Shown in pieces: positions 1 through 6,992 of a stretch of 64,000 bases of DNA (its first letter is position 1; every line of letters starts with the position of its first letter). The notes under the pieces were generated by a model, which did not search any database, was not told where the DNA came from, and saw only the letters and a list, made by a program, of their open reading frames with translations. Source of the DNA: an uncultured Dehalococcoidia bacterium (GTDB lineage: Bacteria; Chloroflexota; Dehalococcoidia; Lucifugimonadales; UBA3495); NCBI GenBank assembly GCA_958296445.1, contig OY282565.1, forward strand, positions 3,645,570 through 3,709,569, written 5' to 3'. Both the position numbers and the translations under genes were made by a program.

Positions 1-358
1 CCGAAAATCCTGATTCAGACAATCTAACCAAACCCCTGTCATTCTAACCAAAGCCGCCTGTCATTCTGAGCAAAGCGAAGAATCTCACCTTGGCCGACGA
101 CACCCTACCCCCCGCCAAGGACGCCAAAAAGCAATCCCGCAATTCCATCAAACCAAAATCCCCCATCCCGAAAATCCTGATTCAGACAATCTAACCAAAA
201 CCCCTGTCATTCTAACCAAAGCCGCCTGTCATTCTGAGCAAAGCGAAGAATCTCACCTTGTCCGCAGCGACACCCTACCCCCACCAAGGACGCCAAAAAG
301 CAATCCCGCAATTCCCCCAAACCAAAATCCCCCCATCCCCAAAATCCCGAATCAAACA
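1..358. repeat. Tandem 167-bp intergenic repeat containing the dispersed ctgagcaaagcgaag element
   Basis: No gene is visible from base 1 to 518. The stretch holds two near-identical units starting at 1 and 168 (period 167) and a degenerate third start near 338. Each unit carries one arm of the palindromic element found elsewhere in the window (near 2020, 2195, 9030 and 19775), the half ctgagcaaagcgaag followed by aatctcacctt. Here the second arm has decayed, so only the left half is conserved. The longer open frames crossing this region are repeat artefacts. Confidence 0.85.
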
Positions 359-518
359 ACCCCCCCTAGCACCCTAAAAATCTTATGACACTTGCCGCTT
401 GCCCACCCCAACAAAGGGCATTATCCTAACTCCCAACAGGCACAACCAACCGACGGCGAGCAACGGGAATGGCCGGAGAAGCCGCCGCAAACCCCTTCGA
501 CGCGCCGAGGAGAGCATT

Positions 519-1880
519 ATGACCAACCACCCCGACTACCTAGAGCGGCTGGCCCATTTCGTCTGCGAAACCAAGCTCAACGACCTCGACCCCGAAACCC
601 TAAACGCCGCCCGAACCGTAACCCTAGACACCTTCGGCGCCATCCTAGCCGGCAGCCGCCTGCCCGAAAACCGCAACCTCGCCAAACTCGCCGTCAAAAT
701 GGGGCGCAAAGGCCCCTCCAGCATCCTAGGCTACCGCCGCCAGGCCGCCGCCACCTTCGCCGCCCTAGTCAACGGCACCGCCGGCGTCGCCCTAGAAATG
801 GACGAAGGCAACCGACTAGGCGGCGGCCACGCCGCCATCCACGTCATACCCCCGGCCCTAGCCATCGCCGAGGAAACCGGCGCCGACGGACGCGAATTCC
901 TAGAAAGCGTCATCGTCGGCTACGAAGTAACCTCCCGCATCGGAACCGGAACCATAGTCCGCTCCGAAGTCCACTCCCACGGCACTTGGGGAACCATCGG
1001 CGCCGCCGCCGCCACCGCCCGCCTGCTACACCTAGGCCCGGCCCACACCCGCGAAGCCCTCAACATCGCCGCCTCAATGAGCCCCGCCAACACCTGGACA
1101 CCCTGCCTAGAAGGCGCCACCGTCCGCAACCTCTACCCCGGCCGCTCCGCCATGCAAGGCATAATGGCCGCCAACCTAGCCCTCTGCGGCTTCACCGGCC
1201 TAAAAGACGGCCCATCCGACGTCTACGGCTCCCTCCTAGGGCAAGGATTCGACCCCAACGCCGCCGCCGAGGGACTAGGCGAACCCGGCCCCCTGCGTAT
1301 CCAGCAAAACTACTTCAAACTACACGCCTGCTGCCTCTACAACCACCCCGCCCTCGACGGAATGCAAAACATCCTGCGCCGCGAACCCTTCGCCCCCTCC
1401 GACATCGCCCGCATAGACGTCCTCGCCCCGCCCCTAGCCTCCATAATGACCGACCCCGCCCCCCCCAATATGCTCGCCGCCAAATTCTCCCTCCCCTACG
1501 CCGTAGCCGCCGCCGTAGCCCAAGGCGCAACCGGCGTAACCGCCTTCTACCGCGAAAAACTAACCGACGCCGACACCCTAGCCCTAGCCCAGCGAGTCTC
1601 AGTAGCCGCCGACCCCGAAATGGACTTGCGCCGCTACGACTACCCCGCCGCCCGCGTAACCGTCTCCCTACACAACGGCCGCACCCTAACCGAATCCGTA
1701 GTAGCCCACCACGGCGACCACCAAAACCCCGCATCCCCCCAAGAGCTACAAAGCAAATTCGCCTGCCTAACCGAAAACGCCCTAACCCCAACCCAAGCCC
1801 GCCAAGTAATCCAAACCACATCCCGCCTAGAAACCCTACCCAACATCCGCACCCTAACCACCCTCCTAAGAGCAGCATAA
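519..1880 (+). CDS. MmgE/PrpD family protein (2-methylcitrate dehydratase-like)
   Basis: The 453-residue product matches the MmgE/PrpD fold family in length and in conserved blocks: an N-terminal helical segment with DTFGAILAG, the stretch EMDEGNRLGGGHAAIHVIP near residues 92-110, and GTWGTIGAAAATARLL. The family includes 2-methylcitrate dehydratase, cis-aconitate decarboxylase and many uncharacterised members of degradative clusters, so the substrate cannot be set. The ATG at 519 is chosen because a GAGGAG ribosome site lies 7 bases upstream and the residues encoded before it do not resemble the family. Leucine codons are very often CTA, usually before a G. It stands alone between repeat-filled spacers. 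Cytoplasmic by absence of any signal. Confidence 0.85.
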   Translation: MTNHPDYLERLAHFVCETKLNDLDPETLNAARTVTLDTFGAILAGSRLPENRNLAKLAVKMGRKGPSSILGYRRQAAATFAALVNGTAGVALEMDEGNRLGGGHAAIHVIPPALAIAEETGADGREFLESVIVGYEVTSRIGTGTIVRSEVHSHGTWGTIGAAAATARLLHLGPAHTREALNIAASMSPANTWTPCLEGATVRNLYPGRSAMQGIMAANLALCGFTGLKDGPSDVYGSLLGQGFDPNAAAEGLGEPGPLRIQQNYFKLHACCLYNHPALDGMQNILRREPFAPSDIARIDVLAPPLASIMTDPAPPNMLAAKFSLPYAVAAAVAQGATGVTAFYREKLTDADTLALAQRVSVAADPEMDLRRYDYPAARVTVSLHNGRTLTESVVAHHGDHQNPASPQELQSKFACLTENALTPTQARQVIQTTSRLETLPNIRTLTTLLRAA

Positions 1881-1893
1881 CCCCCGCAACCCA

Positions 1894-2275
1894 CCCAGCA
1901 AAACACAGGCTACTATATGAGCAAGCCATCTGCCATACCAAGCAAGTCATCTGCCACCCCAAGCAAGCAATCTGTCACACCAAGCAAGCAATCTGCCATC
2001 CTGAGCAAGCAATCTGTCATTCTGAGCAAAGCGAAGAATCTCACCTTGGGCAGCAAGACCCTTCCCTGCGGGCAGTTGTGCAATGTACTACCTGGCCCAG
2101 TGGCGCAACCCGCCCAGCAAACCACCAACTACTATCTGAGCAAGCCGCCCGCCACCCCAAGCAAGCCACCTGTCATCCCGAGCAAGCCACCTGTCATTCT
2201 GAGCAAAGCGAAGAATCTCACCTTGGGCAGCAAGACCCCTCCCTGCGGGCAGTTGTGCAATGTACCGCCTAGCCC
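1894..2275. repeat. Tandem 219-bp repeat with gagcaagc tracts and dispersed palindrome halves
   Basis: The 1881-2484 spacer holds two units beginning at 1894 and 2113. Each starts cccagcaaa, runs through degenerate short repeats of ctgagcaagc type, then the common element gtcattctgagcaaag and a conserved tail ending gggcagttgtgcaatgta. The short repeats make open frames on both strands with KQSV- or SEQA-like repeats; these have no start signals and are not genes. Bases 2276-2370 show nothing recognisable. Confidence 0.85.
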
Positions 2276-2370
2276 AGTCTTGGGAGAACTGGCCCCACCC
2301 CAAAACACGAACAAGACGAAATCACGCCAACAACATTCCAAGTTCCATATCTGCCACTAGCAACCATAAC

Positions 2371-2413
2371 AAAAAAGCCCGGGCGTCCATCCGTCGCTGG
2401 TCATACGCCCAAG
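2371..2413 (-). terminator. Rho-independent terminator downstream of queF
   Basis: Read on the reverse strand, GGGCGT (2410-2405) pairs with ACGCCC (2386-2381) and is followed by CTTTTTTG. It lies about 75 bases past the queF stop and fits an intrinsic terminator, although the loop is long (18 bases). Confidence 0.55.
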
Positions 2414-2484
2414 CGTAGACCTCGAGATGGGGCACGGGCCGATGCCGGGATAATAGCAAAGGAGCTACATATTGTCAAACACCA

Positions 2485-2916
2485 TCACCCGCCCAACTCC
2501 CCCCTATGCTCCACCGCCACCACCGTATGCAACCCCCCGCGCACCTTATAATCCAGCACGATTCTCATTCGCCGGGGGCAACAGCAGGCAACCAGGTCGT
2601 TCAAGATACGGTTGGCGGCGTGTTCCTGCACAATGCCCACATCGCGATAAGACAGCAGGTAGTACTTCAGCGACTTCAGCTCAATGCAGCTCCGGGACGG
2701 GACGTAGAAAATCACCAGCTCGCCGGTATCGGGCAGCCCCGTCCACGGGCAAACGGCGGTGAACTCATCGGTATCTATCACCACCTCGGTATCCCGCTCC
2801 GGGTATTCGTACTCGAAAGTGAGCAGACAATCCGGGTCAATGGCCTCCTCGCCCCTAGCCGGAAGCTGCCGATCCAGCCCATCGTACTGCGCCTTCAACT
2901 CCGGTATCGTCGCCAT
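2485..2916 (-). CDS. queF: NADPH-dependent 7-cyano-7-deazaguanine reductase QueF
   Basis: QueF reduces preQ0 to preQ1 in queuosine tRNA modification, in the cytoplasm. The 143-residue product is of the short unimodular type. Catalytic Cys56 sits in TAVCPWTGLPDTGEL, with the proton-donor Asp63 seven residues on, and the QueF signature ELKSLKYY lies at 79-86. The start at 2916 gives the usual N-terminus and has a GGGAGGGAG purine run just upstream; the open frame reaches back to 3060 but that extension is unlike the family. It diverges from the ridA-like gene at 3079, leaving 162 bases for both promoters. No other queuosine gene is in the window. Confidence 0.93.
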   Translation of the reverse strand: MATIPELKAQYDGLDRQLPARGEEAIDPDCLLTFEYEYPERDTEVVIDTDEFTAVCPWTGLPDTGELVIFYVPSRSCIELKSLKYYLLSYRDVGIVQEHAANRILNDLVACCCPRRMRIVLDYKVRGGLHTVVAVEHRGELGG

Positions 2917-3078
2917 CGCTCCCTCCCTGCGTCGCATCGCTCCCCGCAATCTTATGGGCGAAGCAGGGCCAATGTCAAAGCATTCTTGCGCCAACGGGTT
3001 GCCGGGGCTAAGATAGGCCAGCGCCACCCCGAAACCCGCGCCCTTAGCCCTACATCCCAACTCGCGGAGACCGCAGCT

Positions 3079-3609
3079 ATGACCCAGACCGGACGCGCCG
3101 CCCTAACCCTGCCCGCCCTAGACGCCATGAGCATCGAAGCGGCCCAAACCCTGCCCTTCGCCGAGCGCGACCGGCTGCTCGACCTGATTATCGCCGACGG
3201 GCGGCGCGACGCCACCAACTCCGTATCCTACCGCACCGGGCTGTACAGCGACTATTTCGAGGAAGACTTGACCCGGATGCTCAAGGTTCGGGCAGTCAAG
3301 GTTCACTGCCGCGGCGCCACTTCGTCCAACTTCGACGGCCTGCCCGTAGGCGAAAACTATATGGAGCAGTACCGCGCCTGCTTCCGCCACGTAGAAACCA
3401 TCCTAAGCGCGGCCCGCACCAACTTCGCCCGGGTAGTCAAGCTGATAGTCTTCCTAACCAATATGGATCGCTGGAGCGACTTCAACCAAATCTACCGCGA
3501 ATTTATCCCCAACCCGCCCTGCCGCGCCGTCATCGGCACCACCGGCCTAGCCCAAAAGCCCCTGGCTATCGAAATCGTCGAATGTGTAGCCTACCGAGTA
3601 GCCGATTAG
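3079..3609 (+). CDS. RidA/YjgF-YER057c-UK114 family protein with N-terminal extension
   Basis: Residues from about 67 to 176 match the RidA fold: a VKVHCRGATSSNFDG strand region, the helix with ETILSAA, the hallmark VVKLIVFLTNMDRWSDFNQIYREF, and the C-terminal IEIVECVAYR. RidA proteins deaminate reactive enamine/imine intermediates, but several subfamilies have other or unknown roles. A roughly 65-residue N-terminal piece (SYRTGLYSDYFEEDLTRM) precedes the domain, so this is not a canonical RidA. The ATG at 3079 is the first plausible one; internal ATGs at 3127 and 3277 are alternatives. It lies 40 bases upstream of the OsmC-like gene on the same strand, so co-transcription is likely. Confidence 0.75.
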   Translation: MTQTGRAALTLPALDAMSIEAAQTLPFAERDRLLDLIIADGRRDATNSVSYRTGLYSDYFEEDLTRMLKVRAVKVHCRGATSSNFDGLPVGENYMEQYRACFRHVETILSAARTNFARVVKLIVFLTNMDRWSDFNQIYREFIPNPPCRAVIGTTGLAQKPLAIEIVECVAYRVAD

Positions 3610-3649
3610 GCCGCTTACTGCGGGAAACACGAAACGAGCGGAGGTCGTT

Positions 3650-4087
3650 ATGCCTAACCTGACCCTGGCCTACCAGGCCAAAAGCTACAGCACCGGCACC
3701 CTAGGCCGCGCCATCTGCAACGCCCGCAACCACCATTGGGTCGCCGACGACGCCGGGGGCGAGGAAATCGGGGCCGGCGAAATGTTCTTCTCCGGCATCA
3801 CCGCCTGCGCCGTTAATATGGTCGAGCGCATCGCCAACACCGAGGACATCCGCCTCAACTGGATGGAAGTCGGCATCGAATCCTACCGCGACCCCGACAA
3901 AACCCCCGGCGAGCTTACCCTCTACGACGCCGTCCGCATCCACTTCGAGATGTGGGGCGTGGACGAAGACCAAGCCCACGAACTGGTGGAAACCTGGAAA
4001 CGCCGTTGACCCCTCTACGGTTCGGTCGCCGTGGCGACCGCCGACACCACCGTGGGCCTAACCTCCCACGCCGAAAACCGCCGCTAG
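3650..4087 (+). CDS. OsmC-like peroxiredoxin family protein, candidate selenoprotein (in-frame UGA at codon 120)
   Basis: OsmC/Ohr proteins reduce organic hydroperoxides with two cysteines. The first is visible as Cys53 in SGITACAVNMVERI. The frame then meets TGA at 4007-4009, directly after LVETWKRR, and continues open for 25 codons reading PLYGSVAVATADTT to TAG at 4085. In the family the second active cysteine sits exactly there, in a CPxYxSL-like motif. Reading UGA as selenocysteine gives 145 residues, the normal OsmC length; stopping at UGA gives 119 and removes the second redox residue. A perfect 6-bp hairpin with loop CGTG lies 14 bases downstream. The alternative is a TGC to TGA nonsense mutation. 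The start has a GGAGG about 6 bases upstream. It follows the RidA-like gene and precedes another UGA-containing gene. Confidence 0.75.
4024..4039 (+). promoter_or_regulatory. Candidate bacterial SECIS hairpin of the OsmC-like gene
   Basis: GGTCGC (4024-4029) pairs perfectly with GCGACC (4034-4039) around the loop CGTG. An outer CGG/CCG pairing across a small internal loop can extend it. The loop starts 21 bases after the UGA, within the 16-37 range usual for bacterial SECIS elements, and has G then U at its second and third positions. It would recruit SelB with Sec-tRNA. Confidence 0.6.
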
Positions 4088-4204
4088 TAACAAGGATTAG
4101 CCGCCAACCGCAAAGGCCCCAGAGCGCACCGGGAAAAGCGCAGGAAATTAAACAAAACTCTATGGCCTCTGCGGTTGGAAAAAGAGGATTTGCGAGGGTT
4201 TGCA

Positions 4205-5125
4205 ATGAATATCTGCTCGTTTTTGCCTAGCGCCACCGAGATCGTCTACCAATTGGGGCTAGAGGATAGCCTGTTCGGGGTGACCCACGAGTGCGACTAC
4301 CCCCCCGGCGCCCGCAACAAGCCGTGGGTGGTGCGCAGCGTGTTCCACGGGCAGCAGCCCACCAGCGGCGAAATCAGCCGCGTCATCGCCGAGCGCCTGG
4401 AGCAGGGCCTAGGCATTTACGAAATAGACGAAGCAATCCTAGCCGCCGCCGAACCCGACCTGCTTATCACCCAAGCCATCTGCGAGGTTTGAGCCATCTC
4501 ATCCCGGCAGGTCGCCGAGGTGAGTATGACCCTGAACAAGCAGCCCGAAGTCCTTTCCCTCGACCCCCAGCTCTTGGGCGACGTCATCGAAAACATCCGG
4601 CAGGTGGGCCGCGCCACCGGCACGGAGCCCAAGGCCGACGAAATCGCGTCCTCAATGCAGGCCCGCATCGAGGCGGTTGCCGCCCGCGCCGCCGACGCCG
4701 ACACCCGCCCCAGCGTACTGCACGTGGAATGGGCCGACCCCCTGATGTGCGGCGGCCATTGGGTTCCCGAAATGGTGGATCTGGCCGGCGGAACCAACAC
4801 CTTCGGCGACAAAGATACCGGCACCCTAAAGCTGGAATGGGATGAAGTAGTCGCCCGCCAGCCCGACGTAATCGTAATGATGCCCTGCGGTTTCGACGTG
4901 AAACGCGGCCTAGAGGATGTGCCGATCCTAGCCCAGCTCGAGGGCTGGCAGTCCCTCCCCGCCGTCCGCAACGACCGGGTCTACGTGGTGGACGCCAGCG
5001 CCTACACCAGCCGCTCCGGCCCCCGCCTAGTCACCGGCCTAGAAATAATGGCCGAGATGATTCACCCCGAACTGTTCAGCAACAACATCCCCGAATCCGG
5101 CGCCCTCCGCCTGTTCGGAGCATAA
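4205..5125 (+). CDS. BtuF-like cobalamin-binding protein, candidate selenoprotein with CxxU motif
   Basis: The frame begins [18 protein letters not shown], typical of the signal-less BtuF/FepB-related 'cobalamin-binding protein' family (COG0614 type), with the conserved [10 protein letters not shown]. At 4490-4492 it meets TGA. The same frame continues without any break as [11 protein letters not shown] through [12 protein letters not shown] and VMMPCGFD to TAA at 5123, 306 codons in all, the family's usual size. Family members normally read LCxVCAVS here; this gene reads ICEV-UGA-AIS, so UGA replaces the second cysteine of a CxxC pair (Cys93, position 96). The hairpin that follows resembles the E. 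coli fdhF SECIS. The internal ATG at 4526 would give only a C-terminal half-protein. Either this is a CxxU selenoprotein or the gene has one nonsense change. No ABC permease is nearby. Confidence 0.8.
4498..4524 (+). promoter_or_regulatory. Candidate bacterial SECIS hairpin of the BtuF-like gene
   Basis: CTCATC pairs with GGTGAG (six pairs, one G-U), then a C-A mismatch, then CGGC pairs with GCCG around the loop AGGTC at 4509-4513. The loop starts 16 bases after the UGA. The loop matches the AGGUC part of the E. coli fdhF SECIS loop, whose G and U contact SelB. It is the stronger of the two candidates in this window. Confidence 0.7.
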
Positions 5126-5170
5126 GTTTGACCAAAGAAAACACGCAGGCCACAGAGAAAAATCAAAAAA

Positions 5171-5207
5171 AATCTTTGCGCTCTCGGCGCACTCGGCGTT
5201 TAATTCA
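5171..5207. repeat. Dispersed ctttgcgctctcggcg / tttaattca repeat
   Basis: The short gap between the BtuF-like gene and the convergent LON-domain gene contains the phrase tgcgctctcggcg followed by tttaattca. Nearly the same phrase recurs at 48553-48588, and a related, mirrored form at 6888-6968. It appears to be a small interspersed repeat family of this genome. Confidence 0.5.
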
Positions 5208-5859
5208 ACCGCGGCCCGCGAAAAGGATTCTGCCGGGCGATTTCTTCCTGAAGCGCATGGTTGCGCCGCTTGAGCAGAGGAATCAGGCGGTTCAGCCGGT
5301 CGGCGGCGCTGGGGGCCTCCAGCAACTCTTGGCGCACCGGGGTTGGCGCGTCCAGGTTGGCGGCAATCATATACGACAGCTCTACCGGGTTTTCGGGAAC
5401 CGACACTTGGGCGGTATAGCCGCCGCTCAACGTCATCAGCCCGCGAATCAGCCTAGTGTACTCCTCGGTAAGTTCCGGCGTGATTCCGGTAAAGCCCTCG
5501 CCCACCGGCTCATCCAGCAGCCGCACTAGGGCGGCGGCGTGAGGTTCCATCTGGGTAATCTCAATAATTTCGTAGCGGCGCTCGCCCTTGGTTATAATGT
5601 TCATCCGCCCCTGCTCCAGCAGTTCCGAGCGCAGCACGCGGGCGGTGGTGCCTATGCGATGCGGCTCCGCCGGGCCGCCCACTTCCTGCCCCGACCGGAT
5701 GAGCGACACGCCAAAGGGAGCGTTCTGCCGCATACAGTCGCCAATCATCGCCTTGTACCGCTCCTCAAAGATATGCAACGGCAACGGCATACCCGGAAAC
5801 AGCACCAGGTTCAGCGGAAACAGCGGCAACTCCGCCAATTCATCATTCAAGCTAGTCAT
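5200..5859 (-). CDS. LON peptidase substrate-binding domain protein
   Basis: The 219-residue product begins MTSLNDELAELPLFPLNLVLFPGMPLPLHIFEERY in pieces typical of the LON N-terminal (substrate-binding) domain and lacks the ATPase and protease parts of Lon. Stand-alone LON-domain proteins are common and poorly understood; a role in protein quality control is only an inference. The ATG at 5859 is used because upstream codons simply translate the 60-bp repeat. It diverges from coaX; the repeat array lies between them. Confidence 0.85.
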   Translation of the reverse strand: MTSLNDELAELPLFPLNLVLFPGMPLPLHIFEERYKAMIGDCMRQNAPFGVSLIRSGQEVGGPAEPHRIGTTARVLRSELLEQGRMNIITKGERRYEIIEITQMEPHAAALVRLLDEPVGEGFTGITPELTEEYTRLIRGLMTLSGGYTAQVSVPENPVELSYMIAANLDAPTPVRQELLEAPSAADRLNRLIPLLKRRNHALQEEIARQNPFRGPRLN

Positions 5860-5880
5860 AACGGCGCTAGTATAGCCCCC

Positions 5881-6024
5881 AGCCCCCGCCCGCACAAGGC
5901 GGCCTAACCATATCCGTAGGGGCGCACAGCCGTGCGCCCCAGCCCCCGCCCGCACAAGGCGGCCCAACCATATCCGTAGGGGCGCACAGCCGTGCGCCCT
6001 AGCCCCCGCCCGCACAAGGCGGCG
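5881..6024. repeat. 60-bp tandem repeat with a perfect GGGGCGCAC/GTGCGCCCC hairpin
   Basis: Two full units (5881 and 5941) and a partial third (6001) repeat with 60-base period. Units one and two contain ggggcgcacagccgtgcgcc, a 9-bp palindrome around AGCC. It lies in the divergent promoter space of the LON-domain gene and coaX. The motif resembles widely scattered REP-like hairpins. Confidence 0.85.
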
Positions 6025-6113
6025 CCGCCGCCAAGTCATTGCCATTGCCGCCATTCCTGCCGTGTCATATAATCCGCCGGTTGGATAATCCCATTGCGCT
6101 TTCGGGAAACGCT

Positions 6114-6887
6114 ATGCTCCTGGCCCTGGACATTGGCAACACAATGGTGACCATCGGCGTGTTCGGCGATAGCGGGCTGGCCTCGACTATGCGGGTCGCC
6201 ACCGATTCGCGCCGCTCCGCCGACGAATACGGGCTGCTGCTGATCAGCCTGTTGCAGTTGAACGGAATCCGCCGCGAGGACATCACCGCCGTTTGTATGT
6301 GCAGCGTGGTTCCGCCCCTTACCGGCGTGTTCGAGGGCGTGGCCTCCAGCTACTTCGGCGTTGCCCCGCTCACCGTTACCGGCGCGGTTCGCACCGGACT
6401 GGAAATCGCCTACGACAACCCCCGCGACGTGGGCGCCGACCGCATCGCCGACGCCGTGGCGGCCAAAGAGCTGTACGGCTACCCCGCCATAATCGTGGAC
6501 TTTGGCACCGCCACCGTGTTTGACGTCATATCGCCCGATGGCGTCTACTTGGGCGGCGCCATCGCGCCCGGCATCAGCGTAGCCGCCGAAGCCCTGTTCC
6601 TCAACACCTCGCAGTTGCGGCGGGTGGAGCTGACGCCGCCGCCATCGGCCATCGGGCAGAACACCACCGCGGCCCTCCAGGCGGGGCTGGTGCTGGGCTA
6701 CGCCGAGCTGGTCAAGGGGCTGGCCGGGCGCATCAAAGGCGAACTCGGCGGCGCGGCCACCATCGTAGCCACCGGCGGCCTGGCCGACATAATCTCCCGC
6801 GAAACCGGCATATTCGACCACATCAACCCCAACCTAACCCTAATCGGCCTCCGCCACATCTACAACCTGAACCGGAACGGGGATTAA
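6114..6887 (+). CDS. coaX: Type III pantothenate kinase
   Basis: CoaX phosphorylates pantothenate, the first step of coenzyme A synthesis. The 257 residues have the expected ASKHA-fold motifs: the N-terminal phosphate-binding DIGNT at 6-10, GADR at 107-110, the FGTATVFDV strand with Asp129, and GGAIAPGI. Length matches the family. The start at 6114 puts DIGNT in its usual place near the N-terminus. It is followed on the same strand by coaBC, 105 bases away, so two pathway steps are neighbours. Confidence 0.94.
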   Translation: MLLALDIGNTMVTIGVFGDSGLASTMRVATDSRRSADEYGLLLISLLQLNGIRREDITAVCMCSVVPPLTGVFEGVASSYFGVAPLTVTGAVRTGLEIAYDNPRDVGADRIADAVAAKELYGYPAIIVDFGTATVFDVISPDGVYLGGAIAPGISVAAEALFLNTSQLRRVELTPPPSAIGQNTTAALQAGLVLGYAELVKGLAGRIKGELGGAATIVATGGLADIISRETGIFDHINPNLTLIGLRHIYNLNRNGD

Positions 6888-6968
6888 ACGCAGAGAACGC
6901 AGAGAATTATTGTATAACCCTCAAAAACCTCTGCTCCCTCTGCGCGTTCTCTGCGCCCTCTGCGTTGA
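6888..6968. repeat. Imperfect inverted repeat acgcagagaacgcagag ... ctctgcgccctctgcgtt
   Basis: Right after the coaX stop, two gcagagaa units face ctctgcg units about 40 bases on. The arms can pair over roughly 15 bases with mismatches. It may act as a terminator or attenuator between coaX and coaBC, but no clean T-run follows. It is related to the tgcgctctcggcg repeat family seen at 5171 and 48553. Confidence 0.5.
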
Positions 6969-6992
6969 AATATAATATAAGGAGAGAAAGGC

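Noticed and set aside
392..2272. A 626-codon + frame over the MmgE/PrpD gene and the repeat spacer
   Set aside because: Low-complexity Arg/Pro/His translation of GC-rich DNA. The overlapping frame has clear family motifs and a ribosome site.
1917..2360. A 147-codon frame with SKQSxxPSKQ repeats
   Set aside because: Translation of short intergenic tandem repeats; no start signal and repeated DNA also found outside genes.
2506..3078. N-terminal extension of the RidA-like frame across queF
   Set aside because: That part is antisense to queF, which has complete catalytic motifs; the RidA-like start is placed at 3079.
3650..5125. Genome-wide reassignment of UGA to cysteine
   Set aside because: UGA ends many intact genes in this window with no conserved sequence after it, for example the ABC ATPase, the giant gene, moaE and both amidohydrolase-region genes.
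5881..6024. A CRISPR array
   Set aside because: The 60-bp units are directly adjoining with no unique spacers and no cas genes; the same holds for the 52-bp and 167-bp repeats.
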